Made by a program: the position numbers and the translations under genes. Of a DNA stretch of 64,000 nt, positions 1 to 8,918 are shown in pieces. Every line of letters starts with the position of its first letter. Within the stretch, counting starts at the first letter, position 1. Origin of the DNA: Thiogranum sp. (GTDB lineage Bacteria > Pseudomonadota > Gammaproteobacteria > DSM-19610); assembly GCA_024636585.1 (NCBI GenBank), contig JAGXGS010000071.1, positions 53,298 through 117,297 on the forward strand, in the 5' to 3' direction. Under the pieces are notes generated by a model. It had not been told where the DNA came from, did no database searches, and saw only the letters and a program-made list of their open reading frames with translations.

Positions 1-829
1 CCTGGGCAAGATAGATTTCATTCAGGTAGGCTTCGAGGATTTCGTCCTTGTCGTAACGTCGCTCCAGCAACAGAGACATGATCGCCTCATTGAACTTGCG
101 CCAGTAGCTGCGCTGGTTGGTCAGGAAAAAGTTCTTCACCAGTTGCTGGGTGAGCGTGCTGCCACCCTGCACCCGCTCACCGGAACGCATGTTTACCCAG
201 AATGCACGCGCAATTGCGCGCGGTGACACGCCATAGTGGTCATAGAAATTCCGGTCCTCGATGGTCATCAGGGCCTGAATCAGTATCTCGGGCACCTCAT
301 CGATCTGCAGCAGCATGCGATCTTCCTGGCGTGCCGTGTGGATACTGCCGATTTCCAGCGGATCCAGACGCGCCAGCGCAAGCTCCGCGCCACTGCTGTC
401 ATCCTGCAGTCGCTGAATCCCATCCGACGAAAAGCTCGCTCGCACAGCACGCGAAGGCTCATTGCCATCCCAGAACTGGAAAGGCCGGCTGATCAACTGG
501 AATCGATTACCACTGCGGGACACTTCGCCGGGGCGCCGCGCAACCGAAGTGGCCCGATAACCTAACGCCTTGAGTTCATCAGCAAATTGTTCCGGGGTCA
601 GCTTGACTCCGACATACAGTTCCAGCGGCCGCGCATAAACGCGCGCCGGCAATGACCAGCGCTTGCCCTCGAACTGGCGATACACCTGGAAATCCAGGAA
701 GGCGACGTACGCTGTGGCAATGACGAGCGACCCCAGCAGCAGTTTGATCCAGGGAAAGCCGGAGGTTTTTCTGTTTCGGGAGTTTTTCTTCGAACGCTTG
801 CGGCGATTGGGAGATTTTTTTGGCGGCAT
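1..829 (-). CDS. mrcB: Penicillin-binding protein 1B, N-terminal part (gene runs off the window)
   Basis: Bifunctional peptidoglycan glycosyltransferase/transpeptidase that polymerises the cell wall. Only about the first 276 codons are inside the window. Translation from the ATG at 829 gives a basic cytoplasmic tail, a membrane anchor at about residues 26-46, a linker region, then the GT51 glycosyltransferase motifs: EDRNFYDHYG (catalytic Glu near residue 191), GGSTLTQQLVKN, RKFNEA and EILEAYLNEIYLAQ. The long N-terminal region before the GT51 motifs favours class 1B over 1A. It follows the coiled-coil protein gene on the same strand after a gap of 115 bases. The transpeptidase domain lies outside the window and could not be inspected. 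Confidence 0.93.
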   Translation of the reverse strand, partial: MPPKKSPNRRKRSKKNSRNRKTSGFPWIKLLLGSLVIATAYVAFLDFQVYRQFEGKRWSLPARVYARPLELYVGVKLTPEQFADELKALGYRATSVARRPGEVSRSGNRFQLISRPFQFWDGNEPSRAVRASFSSDGIQRLQDDSSGAELALARLDPLEIGSIHTARQEDRMLLQIDEVPEILIQALMTIEDRNFYDHYGVSPRAIARAFWVNMRSGERVQGGSTLTQQLVKNFFLTNQRSYWRKFNEAIMSLLLERRYDKDEILEAYLNEIYLAQ

Positions 830-944
830 TCAAATACAACATCATCTAATAGCGGCACAGAAGCCATAGTATACCTGTGTCTCACCCGCTTTGATGCCGT
901 CGCCTGACGGCTACAGCTGTTTTTTTTGCGGCGGCAGAACCCCC

Positions 945-2075
945 TCAGTCGATGCTGGCTTTACCGGTCTCCGCAAGATACCGGGCCTGCAGCTTGTTAT
1001 ACTGTTTTTCCAGCTCTTCTATGGCTGCGTCCTTGAATTCCAGCAGTGCCTCCAGTTCCTGGAGCTTGATTTCCAGCTCCGGTTCGGAGCTATCGGCTGC
1101 TTCGGGCACCGGCGCCGCGGCTCTGTCAGCATCCTGCTTATCCAGATGAGCCTGAATCTCCGCCAGCTCATCGCGAAGCATCGAATTCTCGTCCTCGAGA
1201 ACTGCAACGCAGCCGGTCAGTTCGTCGTTGGTGTGCTGAATACTGGCGAGCGCCTCTTCCAGCTCACTGGCTTTGGTGGCGTTGGGAGCCAGCTCTCTGA
1301 TCAGATTGTGCAGACTGGCGATGGTGGTCTGTTGCTTGTCGACCATGTTCTTCAGACCGGATAACTGTGCGGTGTCGGGGCTACGCACGATGGTTCCGGA
1401 GCCGCCTTTTTTCTCGGCTTTCAGCCGTTCGTTCTCGGCTTCCAGAATTCCCATACAATGATGCAATTCACGACTTTGCTTTTCGAACTCGTCTAGCTTC
1501 TCCAGAATGCTGTCGAGATCGGGGATTTCATCACTGCTTTCTTTCAGGCGCGTGCGCAACAGCTTCATGGAATCCTGTTGATTGTTGATCACCTGCCGGA
1601 GGTGATCGAGCTCTTCAGTCTGGGTATCGTGCAGTTGACGCGCAGGCTCCGCGGGCTCGACCTCTGCGTTCGCGGATTCCGCTTCCGGTAGCAGCCGCGC
1701 GATCAGTTCCTGGATACCCGCGGCAAGCCGTTTCTGGAACTCGACAGGATTTTTTTCCACTTCCCGCGCCTGCAACTCCAGCTCCAGAAATTGTGTGCGC
1801 AGGGTCAGCATTTTCACGGCATCGGGGTGTTTTTCACGCGCCTGGGCTGCCTGATCGATTAGCCCCTGGTTGCGGAGAATCTCATCCCGCAGATAATAAT
1901 CGAATCCCGTTCGTTCAGGTGCAACCACAGCATTTTTCAATTGGTACTGCAGAGACTGCACCTGGGCTGCGAGTTTTTTGCTGCGAATGATGAAAATCAA
2001 CGCTACGACAAGCAGGACCAGAGCCAGCTCCAATACACCAAGCAGCGCAAAGAGATTCATACTGGAACCTGTCAT
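945..2075 (-). CDS. Membrane-anchored coiled-coil protein, unknown function
   Basis: A 376-residue protein with one N-terminal membrane segment (about residues 9-29, FALLGVLELALVLLVVALIF) followed by a basic stop-transfer RSKK. Almost the whole remainder is Glu/Leu/Gln-rich with heptad-like spacing, so it is predicted to be a long coiled coil. A proline-rich break (about residues 135-150) separates two coil blocks. No catalytic motif was recognised. It lies 21 bases downstream of the VWA-domain gene and upstream of mrcB, so a cell-envelope role is plausible but inferred. A second in-frame ATG five codons in has an AGG at suitable spacing, so the true start may be 2060. Confidence 0.85.
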   Translation of the reverse strand: MTGSSMNLFALLGVLELALVLLVVALIFIIRSKKLAAQVQSLQYQLKNAVVAPERTGFDYYLRDEILRNQGLIDQAAQAREKHPDAVKMLTLRTQFLELELQAREVEKNPVEFQKRLAAGIQELIARLLPEAESANAEVEPAEPARQLHDTQTEELDHLRQVINNQQDSMKLLRTRLKESSDEIPDLDSILEKLDEFEKQSRELHHCMGILEAENERLKAEKKGGSGTIVRSPDTAQLSGLKNMVDKQQTTIASLHNLIRELAPNATKASELEEALASIQHTNDELTGCVAVLEDENSMLRDELAEIQAHLDKQDADRAAAPVPEAADSSEPELEIKLQELEALLEFKDAAIEELEKQYNKLQARYLAETGKASID

Positions 2076-2096
2076 CGTCGTTTTCCAGAGCCCCGG

Positions 2097-3698
2097 TTAT
2101 TCCTCGGCCTCTTCTTCGTCGCTAGCAGCGGCAGCGGCTTTCTTCCGCCGCCTGATGAACCACCAGACCCCGAAGCCGATCGCACCGAACATCACATTCA
2201 CACCGACAAACAGGCCCATTGCGAGCACCAGGTTAATACCCTCTTCTTCCGGCTGAACTATCGGCGCTTCCGTTTCTGCATCCGGCTCCACTTCCGTCTC
2301 GACCCCCACATCCTGCAGTTCCGGCTCAGGCTCAGGCTCCGGTTCGCTGACCGGCTCTGCCTCGAGCAGCGGAACCACTTCAGGCACTGGAAGCGGTGCT
2401 GCACCGTCCGGCGCTTCGACCTGGAAATGCAGGCTTTTCTGGCGCTGGAATGTTGCGCTGGTGACGATCAGATTGAGCTTGTAAGGCCCGGGATTCACAT
2501 AGCTCAGGGTGTTTGTATAAATGCTGTCTGCGGTTTTGCGATCCCCGAATTCACCCTGGTCGAACAATTCAAAGCGCGCCTTCGCACCGCTCGGTTCGAT
2601 GATCTCCATTTCAAACGTGGTATTCGTCAGTACGGCTTCCCGGTCCAGGATTTCACCATCCTGTTCCAGCCAGGCTTCCAGCGTCAGGCCTTCATCGATC
2701 GCGATATTCGTCTTCAGTTCTTTGTGGGCCAGCTTCATGTCGGTCACGATGTAGGCGCGATTGCGGCCATCTGTCGAGACCAGGTTCCATTTGCCCGGCG
2801 CTGGATCTGGTATCGTGATCATGTCGAAATTTTGTGCCAGGAACCACTTGAGCTTCTCGCTGGCATCGTCTGAAGTCAAAGTGTTGCCATTCGGATCCTC
2901 CAGGTAAATTCGCACATCCTCGCGCTCTTTCGACGCGACAATAGTCACTTCTTCAATCGATGCATCGATAACAAAGCTGTTGTCTTCAATAGGCAGCATA
3001 TCCGGCTGCTTGGCGCTTTCGAAGATTGCGCTGAACACTTCATGTAAATCGCTGTCATTTCGAGCCAGCTTGAACAGGGCATCAGTGCGCCGGGCTATCT
3101 CTTTCAGCAGCTCGACGTCAGAAGATTCAGTGAACGCTATCGTAAACACCTTGATGCCCTTACGACGCGCGTCCGTCAGAAGTTCATCGCGCAGCCGAGC
3201 CGTCAGGTCCATCTCTTCATCGCTGTCTCCGACGTCCATTTTTCCGTCTGACATCAGCACCAGCATCTTTTCCTGTTGTGGTTGTCCCTCGTTTTCAAGC
3301 ATCGCAATACCCTGCTCCAGCCCGGCATGCAGGTTGGTGTACACCCCTTTCGATGACACCTTGTCCGCGGCTGAGAGCATGCGATTGTTGGTATTCCCTG
3401 TGGCCATGGTAAGGCGCAATACCGGATAGCCCTGATCACTGAAACTGATCAGGCCGGCGCGATCGCCGGTGCCCAGCAAGGACATGAAAAGTTTGGCTGC
3501 CGGAATGCGCAGTTTTCTCGGATCGTTTTTGGCCATACTCCCGGAACTGTCCATGATCAGCACCGCGTCAACCCCGGCGATTTTGTCCTGGGCGGCAGAT
3601 GCCGTAGCAATGCCCCAGAACACAGCCAGACCGAAAAAGCAGAGACAGAAGAATACCGAGCGCGGGATACTGGAACTAAGCGGAAATTGCCTGATCAT
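2097..3698 (-). CDS. VWA-domain membrane protein (TIGR03503-like)
   Basis: A 533-residue protein with an N-terminal signal or anchor segment ending near SAAQ (about residue 36). A von Willebrand A domain follows, with a complete MIDAS start DSSGSM (about residues 50-55) and a later MSDGK. A beta-rich central region follows, then a Pro/Glu-rich linker, a membrane segment (LVLAMGLFVGVNVMFGAIGF) and a basic RRRKK cytoplasmic tail. The VWA domain is therefore predicted to face the periplasm. The layout resembles the uncharacterised TIGR03503 family; the assignment rests on memory of that family, not on a search. It is the first gene of a minus-strand group with the coiled-coil protein and mrcB. 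Confidence 0.88.
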   Translation of the reverse strand: MIRQFPLSSSIPRSVFFCLCFFGLAVFWGIATASAAQDKIAGVDAVLIMDSSGSMAKNDPRKLRIPAAKLFMSLLGTGDRAGLISFSDQGYPVLRLTMATGNTNNRMLSAADKVSSKGVYTNLHAGLEQGIAMLENEGQPQQEKMLVLMSDGKMDVGDSDEEMDLTARLRDELLTDARRKGIKVFTIAFTESSDVELLKEIARRTDALFKLARNDSDLHEVFSAIFESAKQPDMLPIEDNSFVIDASIEEVTIVASKEREDVRIYLEDPNGNTLTSDDASEKLKWFLAQNFDMITIPDPAPGKWNLVSTDGRNRAYIVTDMKLAHKELKTNIAIDEGLTLEAWLEQDGEILDREAVLTNTTFEMEIIEPSGAKARFELFDQGEFGDRKTADSIYTNTLSYVNPGPYKLNLIVTSATFQRQKSLHFQVEAPDGAAPLPVPEVVPLLEAEPVSEPEPEPEPELQDVGVETEVEPDAETEAPIVQPEEEGINLVLAMGLFVGVNVMFGAIGFGVWWFIRRRKKAAAAASDEEEAEE

Positions 3699-3829
3699 CC
3701 TGGATATGTCCTTATAAGCCTATGTTTTAGATCGCTTTAATACGGAGTTCGGACCAGCACCGAAACTCCGCCCCCTGTAACGGCGGGGTCAATAATTAAT
3801 TTAGGATTCAAGCGGTTAAAACAACAATG

Positions 3830-4489
3830 TCAGGAGGAATACCGCTCCAGCCGATAAATTTTTTCCACCAGATGCGTGAGCCCGCGGTCGCGAAATTTGC
3901 TTTCGGTGGACAAAATATTTTCACTGTACAACAGGGTGACCGACCAGTCCGGCTCAAACAGCTCGCGCACTTCCTGCTCCGCCACGGCAAACGGCGGTCC
4001 GTTCATTTGTTCCTGGGAATACTCCATGGTCAGCAATAACATCACCGCGTCGGGTAACAACTCGCCCAGGTGTCGGGCGAAGTCCGCCCGCATCGGCGGC
4101 GGCAACGCAATCAGCGAGGCGCGATCGTAAACCGCGCGCACCTGCTCCACCTGGGCCGGCTGAAGAGCGAAGAAATCACCGCAAAGTAGTGTGATTACTT
4201 CACTCCTGTAAACCTTGAATGCGCCGTCCGATACCAGGTCGAAATCGTAATTATTTTCGCAGAAGAAATCGGTCACCGCCCGCTCGCTGAGTTCAACTCC
4301 CAGCACCCGGCAGCCCTGTTCGGCCAACCAGCGCATGTCATGGCTTTTACCACACAGCGGCACCAGAACTTCTGTTCCCGGTTTCACAGACAGCGTTTGC
4401 CAGTATTGTTTTAAATGCGGGTTGAACTCCTGCTGGTGAAATCCCACCAGATTCTGTTCCCAACGTTCGAGCCAGAATGTCTTTTCCAT
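3830..4489 (-). CDS. tpm: Thiopurine S-methyltransferase
   Basis: A 219-residue SAM-dependent methyltransferase. It matches the bacterial TPMT family through its N-terminal FWLERWEQNLVGFHQ, the motif VPLCGKSHDMRWLAEQG that forms part of the SAM site, and the later YDRASLIALPP. Bacterial members methylate thiopurines and also selenium and tellurium oxyanion products. Its start codon overlaps the cysG stop codon (TGATG at 4487-4491), which implies translational coupling. It is the last gene of the minus-strand sulfur/siroheme group. Confidence 0.95.
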   Translation of the reverse strand: MEKTFWLERWEQNLVGFHQQEFNPHLKQYWQTLSVKPGTEVLVPLCGKSHDMRWLAEQGCRVLGVELSERAVTDFFCENNYDFDLVSDGAFKVYRSEVITLLCGDFFALQPAQVEQVRAVYDRASLIALPPPMRADFARHLGELLPDAVMLLLTMEYSQEQMNGPPFAVAEQEVRELFEPDWSVTLLYSENILSTESKFRDRGLTHLVEKIYRLERYSS

Positions 4490-5928
4490 CAGATGTGCGG
4501 CTTGCCTCCGAATGGCCGTGGGTCAGCACCCGGCACCGGTTCGAACCAGTGCAGCTTTTCATGCAACTCGACCACATTGCCCACGATGATGATGGTCGGC
4601 GGTTTCAGGGCCTCCCGCTGCACAGTGGCTTCGAGTTCCTCCAGATCAGTAATAACAACCCGCTGGTTCTGGGTTGTGCCCTGCTGCACCAGAGCCACCG
4701 GCATCGATGCCGGCAGACCGTGCGCTATGAGTTCGCGCGACATAATACCAACGCCATGCAACCCCATGTAAAACACAATAGTCTGATTCGGGTGCGCCAG
4801 CGCATCCCAGTTGAGATCAACGGAGCCGTCCTGCAGATGCCCGGTGACGAATACTACCGACTGCGCGTAATCCCGGTGCGTGAGTGGAATGCCCGAATAG
4901 GTTGCGCAACCGGACGCGGCGGTAATGCCCGGGACCACCTGAAAGGTCACGCCGTTCTCCATGAGGGTAGAGATCTCTTCGCCGCCACGGCCAAAGATAA
5001 ACGGATCACCGCCTTTCAGTCGCACCACGCGCTTGCCTTCCTGAGCCAGACGCACCAGCAGCTGATTGATGTTTTCCTGGGACAGGGTGTGATTATCACG
5101 CTCTTTTCCGACATAGATGCGCTCCGCGTCCCGCCGTGCCAGGTCGAGAATCGGCGGTGCGACCAGCCGGTCATACACGACCACGTCTGCCATCTGCATG
5201 AGGCGCAGGGCGCGGAAGGTCAGGAGATCCGGATCACCGGGGCCAGCGCCAACCAGATACACCTCGCCGACCGGAAGCGGCTCGCCCTCGGTTTCCTCGA
5301 GTGCCTTCGTAAGATGCTCGCGGGCCATGTCATCGCGCCCGGCGAATAACAGTTCGGCGACTTCACCCTGCAGAATGTTCTCCCAGAACTGGCGACGCTG
5401 ATCCACCGTGCCGAAGCGTTCCTTTACCTGATCGCGGAAGCTGTCCACCAGACGCGCCAGGCGCCCATAGGCAGCCGGGATATAACTTTCCAGACGTGCC
5501 CGCAACAGCCGCGCCAACACCGGCGAAGCGCCACCGGTGGAAATCGCCACCTGCACCGGCGACCGGTCAATGGTAGAAGGCACGATAAAGTTGCACAGTT
5601 CCGGCTGATCCACAACGTTGACCGGCAGGTTGCGCTGCCTGGCCAGCTCAGATACCTGTTGATTGACAGCTGCCTTGTCAGTTCCAGCGATTACCAGCAC
5701 CTTCCCATCGAGGTCGCTTTCGGAAAACTGCCGGTCGCTGTGGCCGATACGTCCATCGCGCGCCAGCGCCGACAGCTCATCGCAGAGCCGAGGCGCTACC
5801 ACCTGCACCCGTGCACCGGCACGTAACAGCGCCGTGACCTTGCGCGCTGCCACACCGCCACCGCCAACCACCAAGCAGTCGCGGTCTTCCAGATCGAGAA
5901 AAACAGGAAAGAATCGCACGCTCACCAC
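4489..5928 (-). CDS. cysG: Siroheme synthase CysG (precorrin-2 dehydrogenase/ferrochelatase fused to uroporphyrinogen-III methyltransferase)
   Basis: Makes siroheme from uroporphyrinogen III. It is the 479-residue fused form. The N-terminal half has the NAD site VVGGGGVAARK (about residues 20-30) and an STGGASP motif. The C-terminal half, from about residue 216, is a SAM uroporphyrinogen methyltransferase with VYLVGAGPGDPDLLTFRAL, VVYDRLV and RLKGGDPFIFGRGGEE. Siroheme is the cofactor of DsrAB encoded 14 kb away, so this gene probably supplies the oxidative sulfite reductase as well as assimilation. It starts one base from the end of the glutaredoxin gene and overlaps tpm by one base. Confidence 0.97.
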   Translation of the reverse strand: MVSVRFFPVFLDLEDRDCLVVGGGGVAARKVTALLRAGARVQVVAPRLCDELSALARDGRIGHSDRQFSESDLDGKVLVIAGTDKAAVNQQVSELARQRNLPVNVVDQPELCNFIVPSTIDRSPVQVAISTGGASPVLARLLRARLESYIPAAYGRLARLVDSFRDQVKERFGTVDQRRQFWENILQGEVAELLFAGRDDMAREHLTKALEETEGEPLPVGEVYLVGAGPGDPDLLTFRALRLMQMADVVVYDRLVAPPILDLARRDAERIYVGKERDNHTLSQENINQLLVRLAQEGKRVVRLKGGDPFIFGRGGEEISTLMENGVTFQVVPGITAASGCATYSGIPLTHRDYAQSVVFVTGHLQDGSVDLNWDALAHPNQTIVFYMGLHGVGIMSRELIAHGLPASMPVALVQQGTTQNQRVVITDLEELEATVQREALKPPTIIIVGNVVELHEKLHWFEPVPGADPRPFGGKPHI

Positions 5929-5929
5929 C

Positions 5930-6205
5930 TCAGGTCCTGGTTGCCTTCAAAACCGGCTCCAGTAAAGGATCCAGTTCGCCAGCGCGCTCAAGCGCCGCCA
6001 GCTCATCGTAACCACCGACGTGATAATCGCCGATATATATTTGTGGCACGGTACTCCGGCCGGTCAGCTTTTCCATTTCGTTCCACTTTTGCCGGTCACT
6101 GTCGACCGCGATTCGTTCGACTGGCACACCCTTGCTGTTCAACAAGCGATCCGCACTGATGCAATAGGGACAAAAGCGCGTGCAATACATCACTACATTT
6201 GACAT
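5930..6205 (-). CDS. grxC: Glutaredoxin 3 (dithiol)
   Basis: A 91-residue thioredoxin-fold thiol oxidoreductase of the dithiol glutaredoxin class. The active site CPYC is at residues 12-15 (TRFCPYC), followed by the cis-proline TVPQIYIG and a glycine pair in YHVGGYDEL that contacts glutathione. Length fits GrxC. It lies between an unknown protein and cysG with gaps of 1 to 3 bases. In this setting it could act on protein persulfides or thiols of sulfur metabolism, but that is inference from position only. Confidence 0.95.
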   Translation of the reverse strand: MSNVVMYCTRFCPYCISADRLLNSKGVPVERIAVDSDRQKWNEMEKLTGRSTVPQIYIGDYHVGGYDELAALERAGELDPLLEPVLKATRT

Positions 6206-6208
6206 TGA

Positions 6209-6760
6209 TTACCCATCCCGCTGAAGAATCTTTATACCACCTGTTTCTATCCGTTCAAACGGATCACTCAGATGCTGCTGCACAACACGTTCGACATACG
6301 TGTCGATATGTTCGTCTCCCGCGTGTTTGCGGAATATCGTAAGTAACAGATCGAACCGGGCCCGGTTAGGGGTCAGGTGTCGCGCCAATTGCTCGCGGGC
6401 ATCCTTATGCCCCGGTCGCACCTGCGGCAGACTGTATACTGTCGACTGCATAGTCTGCACCTGCACGCTGGCGAAAAACGGCCGCAGGCGCTGCCGCACC
6501 TCATCGCGGACCAGGCTGGTTCCCAGCCACACGAGTTGCTCCAGCACTTCCACCAGCGCAGCCTCCATGGCTTCGCGCTCAACGCAATAATCGAGCGCTG
6601 GATAGTAGCCAAGCGATTCAGCGCTGACATAGGCATCCATCTGCTGCGCCAGTTGTTCACCGACATTGCGCGGGCTGAACGGAGAATGCCGTTCGAACAT
6701 GCTGTTCGGAATCTCCACGGTTGCACTGATGACTGCGCGTACTGCAGTAAGTCCAGCCAA
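6209..6760 (-). CDS. Conserved-looking protein of unknown function in the dsrS/cysG group
   Basis: 183 residues, not recognised. No membrane segment, signal peptide, metal-binding cluster or nucleotide motif is visible. The composition is that of a helical cytoplasmic protein; there is one cysteine (in ALDYCVERE). The TTG at 6760 is preferred because a GGGAG lies nine bases upstream; the first ATG is at 6700 and would give 163 residues. It sits 6 bases after the DsrS-like gene and 3 bases before grxC, so co-transcription is very likely. Its function should be considered together with those genes. Confidence 0.8.
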   Translation of the reverse strand: MAGLTAVRAVISATVEIPNSMFERHSPFSPRNVGEQLAQQMDAYVSAESLGYYPALDYCVEREAMEAALVEVLEQLVWLGTSLVRDEVRQRLRPFFASVQVQTMQSTVYSLPQVRPGHKDAREQLARHLTPNRARFDLLLTIFRKHAGDEHIDTYVERVVQQHLSDPFERIETGGIKILQRDG

Positions 6761-6766
6761 AAACTG

Positions 6767-7900
6767 TTACTCCCTGCCGCGCAGACGCGCCAACTGTTGC
6801 TGGATTGGCGCGATAACCGGCTCTACTTTTTTGCGCATCAAGGAGCCGATAGCGTCGGTTCGGGAGAATATCGGTGTCACCAGGTGATCGCCAGCCCAGG
6901 CCAGTGCGAACAGCGCGCGAACATCGTCGCGGCATTCCGGCAGCGCCTCCAGCACCTGCTGTACGGCTTTGGTAGTAACACAGACAGGTGGCGCATCAAG
7001 TAATTCTTCGGCATCGCTGATGATAGTGTCCATATCAGCTGCGGCATCCTGACTGGGACAGATACAGCCAAAATAGGCACGAATGGATTTCAGCGCTTGC
7101 ACTACCACATCCTGGTTGGAAGGCCGGGCAAAAACCGTGGCGGCGGTATCGAGATAGACCTGGCCGTTGACGCCGAGGCAGCGGCAGAGTTGTCTGGCCA
7201 CCGGGTTGCCGGCAGCCACCAGCGCGTCCAGCGCTGCGACGACCGCAGCGCGATCTTTACGTGCGGCACCCGCTTCCGGCAAGGCATCAGGAAGCGCATC
7301 CATGAAGCCCACATAGTAGGAATTCTTCCGCTTCGCCGAGCGCCAGAGCTTGTCGCGAACATCCGCTTCGATAAGACCGGGTTGCAACACGAGACGAACC
7401 GTCTCGATCATTGCTGTCGGTTCGGTTTCGAACGGCAGGTACTCGACCAGATGTGCCGCAAGCTCCGGACCCATCGAGCCTTCCACCACCGACTGCTTCT
7501 CCAGCATCCGGCGTGCATTATCGGCCACCGGCATCGCCCACCAGGCTCGCCGAGCCATATCATCACTGAGGCCACTGGCGTAAACCACGGCGACCACTGC
7601 TTCAGGCTCGCCGAGTAGCAACAACTGCTCCAGACTGTCATCGCGCGCCTGCCCCATGCGCGTCCAGCGCCGCAAAAAAATCGGATAGCCCCCGGGCGAA
7701 CCCAGCACCTGGCTGGAAAGCAACTCACGGACTTTTTTGAGGTACTGGTCGTCGCGCCCACGCGGATTCAGTTTGACGCTAGCCTCCCCCTTATCGGACA
7801 GTGCATACACAGTCATGGAAGATTCATCGATGCGCACCGCCTGCAACGAGTTCGCCAGTAATACATTCAGACGCAGCGAATCTTCGGCAGACAGTTCCAT
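6767..7900 (-). CDS. dsrS: DsrS-like sulfur oxidation accessory protein (tentative)
   Basis: A 377-residue soluble protein of about 41 kDa, without signal peptide or membrane segment. The N-terminal part contains GYPIFLRRWTRMGQARDDSL and LLGEPEAVVAVVYASGL, followed by helical, HEAT-like sequence. In Allochromatium vinosum the last gene of the dsr cluster, dsrS, encodes a cytoplasmic protein of about this size with no characterised relatives. The present dsr operon stops at dsrR, so this protein in a siroheme/glutaredoxin operon is a good candidate for the missing DsrS. The name rests on remembered family character, size and context. Its start overlaps the stop of the Sel1 gene by one base (TGATG at 7898-7902). 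Confidence 0.6.
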   Translation of the reverse strand: MELSAEDSLRLNVLLANSLQAVRIDESSMTVYALSDKGEASVKLNPRGRDDQYLKKVRELLSSQVLGSPGGYPIFLRRWTRMGQARDDSLEQLLLLGEPEAVVAVVYASGLSDDMARRAWWAMPVADNARRMLEKQSVVEGSMGPELAAHLVEYLPFETEPTAMIETVRLVLQPGLIEADVRDKLWRSAKRKNSYYVGFMDALPDALPEAGAARKDRAAVVAALDALVAAGNPVARQLCRCLGVNGQVYLDTAATVFARPSNQDVVVQALKSIRAYFGCICPSQDAAADMDTIISDAEELLDAPPVCVTTKAVQQVLEALPECRDDVRALFALAWAGDHLVTPIFSRTDAIGSLMRKKVEPVIAPIQQQLARLRGRE

Positions 7901-8337
7901 CAGCGCTCGAAGCCCGCCGCGCGGTAGAGTTCATTGGCCTTGTCGAGATCCTTTGGGACACCGATCCCTTCCTCGTACATCATAGCCATGGTCGTCAATG
8001 ATCCTACCAGCCCCTGGTCGGCGGCTTTCTGGAACCATTCAAGGGCTTTGGCCGGATCTTTCTCCAGGCATTCTCCTTCGAGATACATGAAGCCCAGGCC
8101 GTGTTGCGCAATCGCATAACCGGAATCAGCTGCCGCCTGCATCCAGCGCACCGCCAGTCCATCGTGCTGGGCAACGCCCAGACCATTCTGGTACATGATA
8201 GCGAGCCGATGCTGGGCCTCCGGATGCCCCTGACTGGCGAACGGTGACAACAGCTGTGCGGCCCGGGAAAAATGTTTGGCCTCAAAGGCAGACATGCCAC
8301 TGGCAAGCTCGACGTCCTGATTGTTCATATCTGTCAT
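7900..8337 (-). CDS. Sel1-repeat (TPR-like) protein
   Basis: 145 residues made of about three Sel1-like repeats, seen as GHPEAQHRLAIMYQNGLGV, GYAIAQHGLGFMYLEGE and GSLTTMAMMYEEGIGV, each with the A-x-x-x-L-G-x-M-Y-x-x-G pattern. Such solenoids mediate protein-protein contacts. There is no signal peptide, so it is predicted cytoplasmic. The start at 8337 has GGGAGAGAACG immediately upstream. It is the first gene of the minus-strand run leading into dsrS-like, grxC, cysG and tpm, with a one-base overlap to the next gene. Confidence 0.92.
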   Translation of the reverse strand: MTDMNNQDVELASGMSAFEAKHFSRAAQLLSPFASQGHPEAQHRLAIMYQNGLGVAQHDGLAVRWMQAAADSGYAIAQHGLGFMYLEGECLEKDPAKALEWFQKAADQGLVGSLTTMAMMYEEGIGVPKDLDKANELYRAAGFER

Positions 8338-8695
8338 CGTTCTCTCCCGGAAAATAGGCCATTATATAGGCTCGTTCTTTCCTGACCAAATAACTCGGGA
8401 TTTCGACGGAGTGCCAACCGACACTGCAGTTTCGGACACAGGCTTAATTCCATAGTTTGTAAGCGGGTTTATCTCACTGGGGATATATAGCGAAATACTG
8501 ATATGCCTGTATACTCTCGCGCCATCCCATGGACGCTGGCAATGGTTCAGCACCAGCGAACGGACCGGGTGGTATGAGCCTGTTGCGCTCCCGCCCGCAT
8601 CGCCAGAGAACTGCGTAACGCGTGATAACCGGTGATCAGAGGTCGCACTTCTGATTGTTAAAGATTCAAAAACCTTGTCAAAGGAGATCGCAACA
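8338..8695 (+). other. 358-base non-coding region upstream of a small-protein gene
   Basis: Divergent promoter region between the Sel1 gene (minus) and the 65-residue protein gene (plus). A TATACT hexamer at 8510-8515 could be a -10 element for the plus-strand gene, but no convincing -35 partner was seen. An inverted repeat ATCAGA (8635-8640) / TCTGAT (8650-8655) forms a short stem in the presumed leader, just before the ribosome-binding site. No open reading frame with a credible start was found inside. Confidence 0.4.
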
Positions 8696-8893
8696 ATGGA
8701 TCCAATGTACTACGACTTTACGACCACCATGGAAAAGGAAGCGGTAAACGACGACTATATCCAGGGCTGGCAAAGTGGCTTTCTGTTGAACCCGCAGCGC
8801 GAAGAGCAGCGTCGTACCGAAGCCTATGAAGCCGGTTACGAAGATGGTAAGGCACGCAATACCGATAACTACAAGGGATGGGTTGGCAAGTAA
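8696..8893 (+). CDS. Small protein of 65 residues with paired glycine motifs, weakly RMF-like
   Basis: Start chosen at the ATG at 8696 because AAAGGAG (8680-8686) lies nine bases upstream; an upstream in-frame TTG has no such site. The 65-residue product is acidic and aromatic-rich. It contains YIQGWQSGF and AYEAGYEDGKARN, both built on an aromatic-x-x-G-x-x-x-G spacing. The second resembles the A-x-x-x-G-Y-x-x-G-x-A element of ribosome modulation factor, but the overall order differs and homology is not established. The gene stands alone with a 358-base upstream region and a strong terminator, which suggests a monocistronic and possibly well-expressed transcript. Confidence 0.75.
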   Translation: MDPMYYDFTTTMEKEAVNDDYIQGWQSGFLLNPQREEQRRTEAYEAGYEDGKARNTDNYKGWVGK

Positions 8894-8918
8894 ACTCTGG
8901 CCAACAGCCGCGTAACAA

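Noticed and set aside
896..928. GCCGTC/GACGGC hairpin followed by eight T residues before mrcB
   Set aside because: The T-tract is eight bases from the stem and on the plus strand, while both adjacent genes are on the minus strand, so it is not a convincing terminator.
1941..2873. 310-codon plus-strand frame opposite the VWA-domain gene
   Set aside because: Composition (His/Phe/Arg-rich) is that of an antisense shadow, and both flanking genes on the minus strand are well supported.
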